Positions 1 to 5,521 of a DNA stretch of 11,971 nucleotides are shown here, in pieces (position 1 is the first letter of the stretch; every line of letters begins with the position of its first letter). The DNA lies in contig QJVU01000570.1 in assembly GCA_003235605.1 (NCBI GenBank), forward strand, positions 1 to 11,971. The letters are read 5' to 3'. The DNA is from Planctomycetota bacterium. GTDB lineage: Bacteria; Planctomycetota; UBA1135; UBA2386. The translations under genes were made by a program, and so were the position numbers. The notes below the pieces were generated by a model, which worked only from the letters and a program-made list of their open reading frames with translations, did not search any database and was not told where the DNA came from.

Positions 1-453
1 AGCTTCAAGCGGCTGGTGCCAGGCTATGAAGCTCCGACCCACATCGCCTGGAGCATGCGCAACCGTTCACCCATGATCCGAATCCCTGAGCGCCGTGGGG
101 TCGGTACACGCATGGAGCTGCGCATGCCCGATCCAAGCTGCAACCCCTATCTGGCCTTCGCCGTCATCCTGGCAGCAGGTCTGGATGGCATCCGGAACGA
201 ACTGGTTCCGCCAGCGCCGGTCAACAAGAACATCTACACCATGAGCGCACGCGAGCGCGCGCGCAACAAGATCGGTACGCTGCCGGGCAACCTGTCCGAG
301 GCGATCAATGCCCTGGAGAAAGACGAGGTGGTGCGTGCGGCTCTTGGCAGCCACGTCGCCAACCATTTCATCTCCGCCAAGCGCCAGGAGTGGCAGGAAT
401 ACATCGCTCAGGTCCATGGTTGGGAGCTGAAGCGGTACCTCGGCACCTACTAG
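1..453 (+). CDS. glnA: Glutamine synthetase type I (alpha-like), C-terminal part; 5' end outside window
   Basis: This enzyme makes glutamine from glutamate, ammonia and ATP in the cytoplasm. The first base starts a codon, and the frame runs 150 residues to TAG at 451-453, so roughly the last third of a typical ~440-residue GSI is present. The visible motifs are the KRLVPGYEAP segment, the NRSPMIRIP active-site arginine loop, the MELRMPDPSCNPYLAFA substrate and metal segment, and NKNIYTMS. The C-terminal stretch ending AQVHGWELKRYLGTY resembles Bacillus-type GSI-alpha enzymes (feedback-inhibited, not adenylylated) rather than the E. coli GSI-beta tail. A tyrosine sits where the adenylylated Tyr lies in E. 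coli, but Bacillus enzymes also keep it, so it is not evidence of adenylylation. It converges on the pirin gene with only 3 bases between the stop codons, and there is no room for a separate terminator. The family is certain; the subtype is inferred from the tail. Confidence 0.95.
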   Translation, partial: SFKRLVPGYEAPTHIAWSMRNRSPMIRIPERRGVGTRMELRMPDPSCNPYLAFAVILAAGLDGIRNELVPPAPVNKNIYTMSARERARNKIGTLPGNLSEAINALEKDEVVRAALGSHVANHFISAKRQEWQEYIAQVHGWELKRYLGTY

Positions 454-456
454 CCG

Positions 457-1152
457 CTAGGCCAGATCGAAGATCAGCACCTCGGCGTCGTGGTGACCCA
501 CGATGCGTACCGGCTCCCCCTCGATGGCAGCTCCATCTCCCTCTTGCAGGGGCTGACCGTTCACGCCAGCCTCTCCTCGGGCCACATGGACCCAGGCTCC
601 GCGGCTGCTGTCGAGAGGGTGCTCCACGCTCTCTCCCTCGCCAAGCAGAGTGACGAGAACATCGACATCCTGGTGAATCGTCACCGAGCCATGGCGACCA
701 TCGCGAGAGGCCACGAGCCGCAGTCGCCCCGCCTTCTCCTCTGCAGGGAATGCCCGCTGTTCGTAGCTGGGAGTCAACTCGCGTTCCTCCGGAACGATCC
801 AGATCTGCAGAAGGTGTAGTTCCGCGTCGTCAGAGGGGTTCATCTCGCTGTGCGTCACGCCGGTGCCTGCTGACATCCTCTGCACCTCGCCAGCGCGTAC
901 CACGGAGCCGTTGCCCATGCTGTCCTCGTGCTTCACAGCGCCTTCGAGAACGTAGGTAATGATCTCCATGTTGCGATGAGCATGTGGTTTGAACCCCCGT
1001 TTTGGCTCTACGTAGTCCTCGTTGATGACTCTCAGCGCACGAAACCCCATGTGCTCCGGGTCCTGATAGTCGCCGAACGAGAACGTGTGCCAGGTATCCA
1101 GCCAACCGAGGTTGGCATGGCCACGGTCAGCTGACTTGCGCAGGCGCATCAT
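457..1152 (-). CDS. Pirin family protein (YhhW-like bicupin)
   Basis: The protein is 231 residues. It closely follows the YhhW group of bacterial pirins: RGHANLGWLDTWHTFSF near the N-terminus, then HAHRNMEIITYVLEG, HEDSMGNG and SAGTGVTHSEMNPS. The expected metal ligands of the N-terminal cupin are all present: His57, His59, His101 and Glu103. Characterised YhhW has quercetin 2,3-dioxygenase activity in vitro, but the physiological substrate of most pirins is unknown. The protein is cytoplasmic, with no signal peptide. The start lies in an ATGATG doublet (1152 or 1149). The upstream nitroreductase ends inside this doublet (TGA 1151-1149), so the two genes overlap by 4 bases, or by 1 from the second ATG, and translation is probably coupled. 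The frame is open further upstream, to about 1320, but that stretch is arginine/proline-rich low-complexity sequence antisense-framed to the nitroreductase and is rejected as coding. Confidence 0.93.
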   Translation of the reverse strand: MMRLRKSADRGHANLGWLDTWHTFSFGDYQDPEHMGFRALRVINEDYVEPKRGFKPHAHRNMEIITYVLEGAVKHEDSMGNGSVVRAGEVQRMSAGTGVTHSEMNPSDDAELHLLQIWIVPEERELTPSYEQRAFPAEEKAGRLRLVASRDGRHGSVTIHQDVDVLVTLLGEGESVEHPLDSSRGAWVHVARGEAGVNGQPLQEGDGAAIEGEPVRIVGHHDAEVLIFDLA

Positions 1153-1727
1153 GGACGGAACACACCTTCGTAGGCCACCTCGCGAAGCGGCTTGCGGTTG
1201 CTTGGAGCTTCCCGCTCTTGCAGGCTTTCCGGCAGGTCGGCGGCGACCCCCTGGTAGCCGACCGCGAAGCCAGCCACCGCTTCGTAGTCCTCCTTGGAGA
1301 CCCCAAGAGTTCCATAGCACCGGTCCTCATGGATCCCCCCCATGAAGTGGGTCACCAGCCCCATCTTGTTGGCCTGCAGCGTCATGCTCAACGAGGCAGC
1401 TCCGGTATCGAAAGCCGCCCAGCGGTTGGGCTTGTTGTTGCGAGCAAAGCGACGGCGGGCAAACACTATGCCCAGGACCGGGGCCTTCTCCGCCCAAGCC
1501 CGGTTGGCATCCACCAGCAGAGAGGCGATGCGCTCATGGTTGGACGGGTTGTCGCGGGTCGCATACACGAAGAGCCAAGGTTGCTCGTTGTAGCAGGAAG
1601 GCGCCCAGCGAGCGGCTTCGAACAAGGACGCCAGCTGATCTGCGGGCAGCCGATCGGTCTTGAAGGCCCGGGGCGACCACCGCGCAAGGAACTGTTCATC
1701 GATTGGTGCTTCGGGGCTTCTGGCCAT
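1149..1727 (-). CDS. Nitroreductase family FMN-dependent oxidoreductase
   Basis: The protein is 192 residues, the usual length for this family, and is cytoplasmic. The family uses FMN and NAD(P)H to reduce nitro compounds, quinones or other electrophiles; the substrate cannot be read from the sequence. RWSPRAF (residues 17-23) is the phosphate-binding start of the FMN site. PSCYNEQPW (43-51) is the second flavin motif. FDTGAASLSMTLQANKMGL (106-124) is the conserved central helix, and the tail RKPLREVAYEGVF matches the family C-terminus. I chose ATG at 1727. A GTG in frame at 1763 would add 12 residues (LKKHLPAGIST) that lie within a hairpin and a palindrome. A weak GGGA lies upstream of the ATG. 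It precedes and overlaps the pirin gene, and a nitroreductase/pirin pair suggests a role in oxidative or electrophile stress (inference). Confidence 0.92.
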   Translation of the reverse strand: MARSPEAPIDEQFLARWSPRAFKTDRLPADQLASLFEAARWAPSCYNEQPWLFVYATRDNPSNHERIASLLVDANRAWAEKAPVLGIVFARRRFARNNKPNRWAAFDTGAASLSMTLQANKMGLVTHFMGGIHEDRCYGTLGVSKEDYEAVAGFAVGYQGVAADLPESLQEREAPSNRKPLREVAYEGVFRP

Positions 1728-1735
1728 GGTGGAGA

Positions 1736-1764
1736 TCCCTGCAGGGAGGTGCTTCTTTAGCACC
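1736..1764 (-). promoter_or_regulatory. Palindrome plus hairpin just upstream of the nitroreductase start
   Basis: A perfect 12-bp palindrome, TCCCTGCAGGGA, occupies 1736-1747. It directly abuts an inverted repeat, GGTGCT (1748-1753) and AGCACC (1759-1764), with a 5-base loop. Both lie 9-37 bases upstream of the chosen ATG at 1727. They could be a repressor operator or a structured leader controlling the nitroreductase/pirin pair. The symmetry is seen directly; the regulatory role is inferred. Confidence 0.35.
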
Positions 1765-1857
1765 CGTGCCCGGGAAAGCGAGCCTCACCGCGACTTCTTG
1801 TAGCGAGAGACCTCGGGCAGGACTTCGGAGTCCCCGGACCCCATCTGGGCACGCGCC

Positions 1858-2340
1858 CTACTCGATCCGCACCGTGACCTGGTCGGTGTCGACCGGCAGC
1901 TCAACGCGAGCGCGGACGTACTGATTCTCGGATGCTGCCAGGACGATATCAAAGTGCTCGACTTTCTCGGCGCGCAGGGTCTCCAACGAAGCAGCATCGA
2001 AACCGAGCTGGCCATTCTGCACGGTCGTCGTAATGGGGACGCCGTTGAAAACGTAGCTGGCCACGACGGTGGAAGCCTCGGACGGCAGCTGCAGAACCAC
2101 TCCGGCGGAACCAAGGGTCATGGTCGTGACGACGCGGCAGCCATTGGCGCCAAAGGCGCCAGTCTGGACCTGGTTCTCCTCGGGCATCGAGGGCACGTTG
2201 ACAACTCCTTCGCCCTTGCCGGTGCTTGGCGACAGGCTCTTGGTTGCGTCCGAACCCGTTGGTTCCTCGGCCAAGAGGGGCGCAAGACCCATCGCCAGGA
2301 CCACTGCGAAGACCATCGCAGTAGCCGAGTTGACACGCAT
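1858..2340 (-). CDS. Small secreted protein of unknown function
   Basis: The protein is 160 residues and I do not recognise its family. Residues 1-24 form a typical Sec signal peptide: MR, a hydrophobic core (AMVFAVVLAMGLAPLLA), and a likely signal peptidase I site after PLLA, before EEPTGSD. The mature part begins with a Ser/Thr/Gly-rich linker (about 25-55). A compact domain of about 100 residues follows, rich in beta-branched residues (CRVVTTMTLGSAGVVLQLP, ASYVFNGVPITTTVQNGQ, VEHFDIVLAAS), with a single Cys and no second membrane segment. It is probably periplasmic or exported. The ATG at 2340 is preferred because the signal peptide starts there; the frame is open for 32 more codons upstream, but that stretch overlaps the TPR gene. 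It lies 25 bases after the zinc-finger/TPR gene with no clear Shine-Dalgarno sequence, so it is probably the last gene of the sigma-factor transcript. Confidence 0.72.
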   Translation of the reverse strand: MRVNSATAMVFAVVLAMGLAPLLAEEPTGSDATKSLSPSTGKGEGVVNVPSMPEENQVQTGAFGANGCRVVTTMTLGSAGVVLQLPSEASTVVASYVFNGVPITTTVQNGQLGFDAASLETLRAEKVEHFDIVLAASENQYVRARVELPVDTDQVTVRIE

Positions 2341-2365
2341 CGTGGATTTCAGCAGGGAGCCCAAC

Positions 2366-3394
2366 CTAGCGACCCTCACCTTCGTTGTGGAACCAGCAGG
2401 GGAAACGAGCCGCGAAGCACCGCAGGGTGTCGGCATTCTCCCGAATCACCCCTGCGAATCGGTCCCTGGTGCTGAGCTCTCGCGCAATCCAACGTCTCTT
2501 GTGCGGGAACTCATCGTGTAGCCGAGTCAGCCACTTCTCGCACTTGGCGAAGTCGGCAAGAAAAGCGTATGCCAACGCCAGGTTGAAGTACGTGGTGAAG
2601 AACCGGGGCTCTTGCCTGACAACACCCGATTCAACCAACTCGAGGAAGTAGGGCAGCGCCCGTTCCTGCTGATCGAGTTCGAGATATACGTTGCCCAGGT
2701 TCTCCAGGGCGAAGGCCCGCATCTTGAGGTCTCGGCTCTCCGCCAGGATCTGGGCATACTCCTTCTTGGCACGGCGGGTGTCGCCTTCCATCTGGTAGGC
2801 CTGCCCCATGTAGATCCGTGCCTCGTGGTAGTCCGAGCGCAAGGCCAGAGCTTCCCGCAGCAGCCGCTTGCCCTTTGCCAGGTTGTCCCTCATGTACTGC
2901 GGGTCCGCATCGAAAAGCACCTTGGCGCGCACCCATTCCTCGCCAACGCGCATCTTTCTCTCCTTGCTGAACCGCGCCACCTCGTCCAGCAGGTTTCGTC
3001 CACGCAACGCCATGTCGGGAACCGGCACAGGCTCCCGAGCCACGACCCGGGAGTAGTTCGGCGAAGCCGTCATGAGCACGAAGCCACGACCCAATTCATA
3101 CAGGATGCGTGCCAACTGCCGTTGGTTCTCGAGCAGCCTTCGGCGCAGTGCCGCAGCCTGCTCGGACACCGGAGCGGTGGGCACCGCATCCATCAAGCCG
3201 GTGCGCGCCAGCTCCTGGTGCGCCTTGACCTGGTTGCGAACGCTACCGAGGAATGCCTGACACGAAGCGCAGACGTCCGAATGCACCAGCACCCGACGCA
3301 CGGAGGCAGCATCCAGCTCACCGTCCAGCATTGCTGACAGATCCGCCTGAATGGGCAGGCACGGATCCTTGCTGGCGGTGCGCGTGGTCTTCAT
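2366..3394 (-). CDS. Zinc-finger (ZAS/zf-HC2-like) plus TPR protein, candidate soluble anti-sigma factor
   Basis: The protein is 342 residues. The N-terminal segment (about 12-60) has the zinc-containing anti-sigma signature: His38-x3-Cys42-x2-Cys45 (HSDVCASC), preceded by Cys12 and the typical LSAMLDGELD helix. A Gln/Arg/Leu-rich helical region follows at about 75-105. From about 150 to 300 there are TPR-like helical hairpins (LLREALALRSDYHEARIYMGQAY, AFALENLGNVYLELDQQERALPYF, TTYFNLALAYAFLADFAKCEKW; split here by position near 179, 228 and 267). There is no transmembrane segment, so the protein should be cytosolic, unlike many membrane-bound ZAS anti-sigmas. The start is ATG 3394; upstream in-frame sequence overlaps the sigma-factor gene and is low-complexity. 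No Shine-Dalgarno is visible. It lies 38 bases downstream of the sigma gene, the usual place for a cognate anti-sigma. The anti-sigma role is inferred from motif and position. Confidence 0.82.
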   Translation of the reverse strand: MKTTRTASKDPCLPIQADLSAMLDGELDAASVRRVLVHSDVCASCQAFLGSVRNQVKAHQELARTGLMDAVPTAPVSEQAAALRRRLLENQRQLARILYELGRGFVLMTASPNYSRVVAREPVPVPDMALRGRNLLDEVARFSKERKMRVGEEWVRAKVLFDADPQYMRDNLAKGKRLLREALALRSDYHEARIYMGQAYQMEGDTRRAKKEYAQILAESRDLKMRAFALENLGNVYLELDQQERALPYFLELVESGVVRQEPRFFTTYFNLALAYAFLADFAKCEKWLTRLHDEFPHKRRWIARELSTRDRFAGVIRENADTLRCFAARFPCWFHNEGEGR

Positions 3395-3432
3395 GGGAGC
3401 GAAGGCGAGTTCAGTTCTAGATGTTACGTTGT

Positions 3433-4302
3433 TCAGTTTTGCAGGGCAGCGTCGTGGGCGAGCGGAGCAGCAAAGACGGACAGCGACTTCTGCAGGCCTC
3501 TCAAGATCTTGCGACGCCCCCTGAAGATGACCATCTTCAGGTTTTCGAGGCGGATTCCGAGGCTCGCCGCGGTCTCTTTGTAGGAGGCACCATCTACCTC
3601 CACCATGCGCAGCGCGCGCTGCTCCTTCGCGGAGAGCCGCTTGAAGTGGACGAGGTAGAGGTTCAAGTAGACGAGGTACGCGAAATCGACGAGCTTGGCG
3701 CTCTCCGCGTCCAGTGCACACCGGTAGGGCGACCGATCATGCGGATCCGCGCGCTGCCCAACGTCTTCATCGAGAGGCGTGAAGCGCTGCTGACGCGTTT
3801 CAGCCTTGAAGAACTTGAGCATGGTGTTGCGGACAATGCGATGACCCCAGTTGCGGAACGAGTCGGCCCGCTCACAGAGGAAGCGCCGCGGATAGCGGTA
3901 GATGTTGAGGAACACCTCCTGCAGCACGTCCTGCGGATCGACCTGGCCGGCGCTGCGTCGGACCTTGGCCTGGATCGCCTGCAGGAAGGACGCCTGGTTG
4001 AGATCGAACAGCATCGCAAAAACCCGCGGCTCCCCGGTGTTCCGGTAGCAGTCCATCAGGCACGAACTGACCAGGTCATGACGCTCCTGGTCGGTCTGCG
4101 GTGGCCGATGGCCGTTGGGCGTGCGTCCCTCGGAAAGCCGATGGAGGTTCTCGTCAGCCGTCAGCTCCCACAGATCCGCCAGCCTCTCTCTCTCATCGAG
4201 ATCAGGCACGGTCAGCGGCGTGGTGGTTGTCGGGATCGGGGATTCCATCGGGGAGTTCGCTGGCGACAGGCGGCAGCACCTGTGGCGGCACCATCGTGCC
4301 AT
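3433..4302 (-). CDS. ECF-like RNA polymerase sigma-70 family factor with N-terminal extension
   Basis: The protein is 289 residues from the chosen start, longer than the ~170-210 of most ECF factors. Region 2 is recognisable at about 95-168: VDPQDVLQEVFLNIYRYP is region 2.2 (core polymerase binding), and ADSFRNWGHRIVRNTMLKFF covers regions 2.3-2.4 (melting and -10 contact). Region 4 lies at about 222-270, with the helix-turn-helix SYKETAASLGIRLENLKMVI followed by FRGRRKILRGL. The recognition helix has LENLK where ECF factors usually have GTVKS. Residues 1-85 are an extension with no family I recognise. ATG 4302 has a good Shine-Dalgarno, GGGAGG at 4317-4312, 9 bases away. The alternative ATG at 4248 (MESPIP) has none but would drop the odd Cys/Arg-rich first 18 residues. 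It is followed by the zinc-finger/TPR gene. Confidence 0.88.
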   Translation of the reverse strand: MARWCRHRCCRLSPANSPMESPIPTTTTPLTVPDLDERERLADLWELTADENLHRLSEGRTPNGHRPPQTDQERHDLVSSCLMDCYRNTGEPRVFAMLFDLNQASFLQAIQAKVRRSAGQVDPQDVLQEVFLNIYRYPRRFLCERADSFRNWGHRIVRNTMLKFFKAETRQQRFTPLDEDVGQRADPHDRSPYRCALDAESAKLVDFAYLVYLNLYLVHFKRLSAKEQRALRMVEVDGASYKETAASLGIRLENLKMVIFRGRRKILRGLQKSLSVFAAPLAHDAALQN

Positions 4303-4311
4303 AGCCTCAGG

Positions 4312-4317
4312 CCTCCC
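4312..4317 (-). promoter_or_regulatory. Ribosome binding site of the sigma-factor gene
   Basis: GGGAGG on the minus strand lies 9 bases before ATG 4302. It supports this start over the ATG at 4248, which has only CGAACTCCCCG before it. Confidence 0.6.
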
Positions 4318-4336
4318 GCCAGTAACCCCCACCCTG

Positions 4337-4378
4337 GCGAATCACCGCTTGCCACCGGGCTTACGACGATTCGCAAGC
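4337..4378 (-). promoter_or_regulatory. Inverted repeats upstream of the sigma-factor gene
   Basis: GCGAATC (4337-4343) is repeated in inverse as GATTCGC (4368-4374), with 24 bases between. A second, offset pair, GCTTGC (4347-4352) and GCAAGC (4373-4378), shares two bases with it, so the two pairings compete. They lie about 35-75 bases before ATG 4302, in the region that should hold the sigma-factor promoter and leader. An operator or leader switch is possible; only the repeats themselves are seen. Confidence 0.3.
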
Positions 4379-4401
4379 ACCGTCGGGGACCTTTCCCGGA
4401 T

Positions 4402-4432
4402 CCTGGGCGCGCCGCCGCTCGGGGCGCCCGGG
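4402..4432 (-). terminator. GC-rich hairpin downstream of the kinase-like gene, possible terminator
   Basis: CCTGGGCGC (4402-4410) pairs with GCGCCCGGG (4424-4432), with one wobble pair, around a 13-base loop. It lies 60 bases beyond the stop of the kinase-like gene and ahead of the sigma gene. No T-tract follows on either strand, so intrinsic termination is uncertain. Confidence 0.3.
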
Positions 4433-4491
4433 GTTGCGGGAGTTGCCAGGCGCAACCTGATCCCCCCAAAGCAGTTGGGCGTCCGAGAGCC

Positions 4492-5406
4492 CTACCGCGG
4501 GAGGCTCAGGCAGAGCCCCGTCCCAAACGGGCCCAGGGCGTCGGGTTGGATTCGGCCTCCGTGCCGCTCCACCACGATCTCGCGCAGGCGAGCGGTTGCC
4601 TCGGCGGCCTCCACGGGCACCGGGTCCCCCAGGCCCAAGATCCGGTAGGTGAGATGGCGTTCCTCAACGACCGGCTCAACCGCTATCGAACCCTCCCCGC
4701 CAATGCGATGAGCCGTAAGAACCAGGGCCAGGAAGAAGGCCTCGGCCAGGGCCGTGGCCCGCCCGCGACACGTCATCTCCTGTTCCGCAGCGGCCAGGGA
4801 GATCTGAATGCCGGGGAAGAAGGACTCCGCGTGGCCCTGGGCCTCCTGCATCAGCGCCTGCAGCTCGACGGTCACGACACCGGTCTCGGCAGCGAACAAC
4901 CCGGCTTCCATGTCATCCACGACGCACTGGATCCACGACAGGATGTCTCGTGTGACCCGCACGCGGTTCTTCAGCCGCGCCCGGATACCCTCTTCTCCGG
5001 CCTCCTCGATCTCATCCAGAACCCAGCGGGTCTCCTCGAAGAACCGCTCCAGCGTCTGCAAGAGCGGCCGATGATCGCGGGCAAAGTCCCTGAGGGCCTG
5101 CTCCCCGCCGATGCGGGCCACCTGCAACACCGAGGTGGGCATGGCAGGAACCGGAAGCGGACCGCCTTGGGCATCCTTCTGGCCCGCGCCCGCATCATCG
5201 GGCCCGATGATCAGGATGCGGCTGCCCTGGGTCTCCCGGCTCGTCCGCACCCGTCGGATTGCGGTGGTGAGGTCCGTGTCCAGCTCAGCCTCCCGCAGGA
5301 TCACCACGTTGCCATGGGGAATGACCCTCGTACCCGTTCCCGCTGCCGCCCCTGCCACCGCCTCGTTGTTGACAAACGTCTCCCGGGCCGGATCTGTGCT
5401 GGTCAT
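4492..5406 (-). CDS. Histidine-kinase-like protein with degenerate ATP-binding boxes
   Basis: The protein is 304 residues, with no signal peptide, membrane segment or recognisable sensor domain. The N-terminal 95 residues are of unknown fold. Residues about 103-195 are long amphipathic helices like a dimerisation (DHp) hairpin; His112 in DHRPLLQTL sits near the expected phosphoacceptor place but is not in a canonical H-E/D-x-x-x-P motif. The C-terminus (about 212-304) resembles a HATPase_c domain: RGRATALAEAFFLALVLTAHRI at the N-box position, then ILGLGDPVP where DxGxG is expected, then ATARLREIVVERHGGRIQ and FGTGLCLSLPR, the classic kinase ending. The N-box Asn and the DxG Asp are absent, so ATP binding or catalysis is doubtful and it may be a pseudokinase or scaffold. 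AAGGAG at 5418-5413 is 6 bases from ATG 5406 and only 3 from ATG 5409, so 5406 is preferred. It is divergent from queG. No adjacent response regulator is seen. Confidence 0.75.
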   Translation of the reverse strand: MTSTDPARETFVNNEAVAGAAAGTGTRVIPHGNVVILREAELDTDLTTAIRRVRTSRETQGSRILIIGPDDAGAGQKDAQGGPLPVPAMPTSVLQVARIGGEQALRDFARDHRPLLQTLERFFEETRWVLDEIEEAGEEGIRARLKNRVRVTRDILSWIQCVVDDMEAGLFAAETGVVTVELQALMQEAQGHAESFFPGIQISLAAAEQEMTCRGRATALAEAFFLALVLTAHRIGGEGSIAVEPVVEERHLTYRILGLGDPVPVEAAEATARLREIVVERHGGRIQPDALGPFGTGLCLSLPR

Positions 5407-5412
5407 CATCCA

Positions 5413-5418
5413 CTCCTT
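5413..5418 (-). promoter_or_regulatory. Ribosome binding site of the kinase-like gene
   Basis: AAGGAG on the minus strand is followed by TGGATGATG. Its spacing is 3 bases to the first ATG (5409) and 6 to the second (5406), which favours the second. Confidence 0.6.
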
Positions 5419-5434
5419 CGCTGCACCTTCTTTC

Positions 5435-5457
5435 CTCGGTAGCCCACCGAGCGGGCT
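5435..5457. promoter_or_regulatory. Two interlocking inverted repeats in the divergent queG/kinase-like intergenic region
   Basis: CTCGGT (5435-5440) pairs with ACCGAG (5446-5451). The loop of that hairpin, AGCCC (5441-5445), pairs with GGGCT (5453-5457). The two helices are therefore alternatives or a tight pseudoknot. The 115-base divergent region must hold promoters for both genes, but no convincing -10/-35 pair is visible. The element does not match the preQ1-I riboswitch consensus. A regulatory role is inferred. Confidence 0.3.
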
Positions 5458-5521
5458 TTAGCACATGCGACCATGGGACGGGGTACCCTGACACCTGTCC
5501 AAGAACCCGACACCGCGACCC

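Noticed and set aside
1153..1320. Longer N-terminus for the pirin
   Set aside because: The extra 56 residues are low-complexity, overlap the nitroreductase coding region, and known pirins begin at the M(x)LRKSADRGHAN segment.
3433..5406. Canonical two-component system formed by the kinase-like gene and its neighbour
   Set aside because: The neighbour is a sigma factor without a receiver domain, and the kinase boxes are degenerate.
3421..5442. A 673-codon plus-strand open frame
   Set aside because: It runs antisense across the sigma and kinase-like genes and their intergenic region, has no family resemblance and is low-complexity; it is a GC-rich shadow.
5435..5457. preQ1 riboswitch upstream of queG
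   Set aside because: The position is suggestive, but there is no A-rich tail or conserved core of preQ1-I, and other classes cannot be judged by eye; kept only as an unassigned structure.
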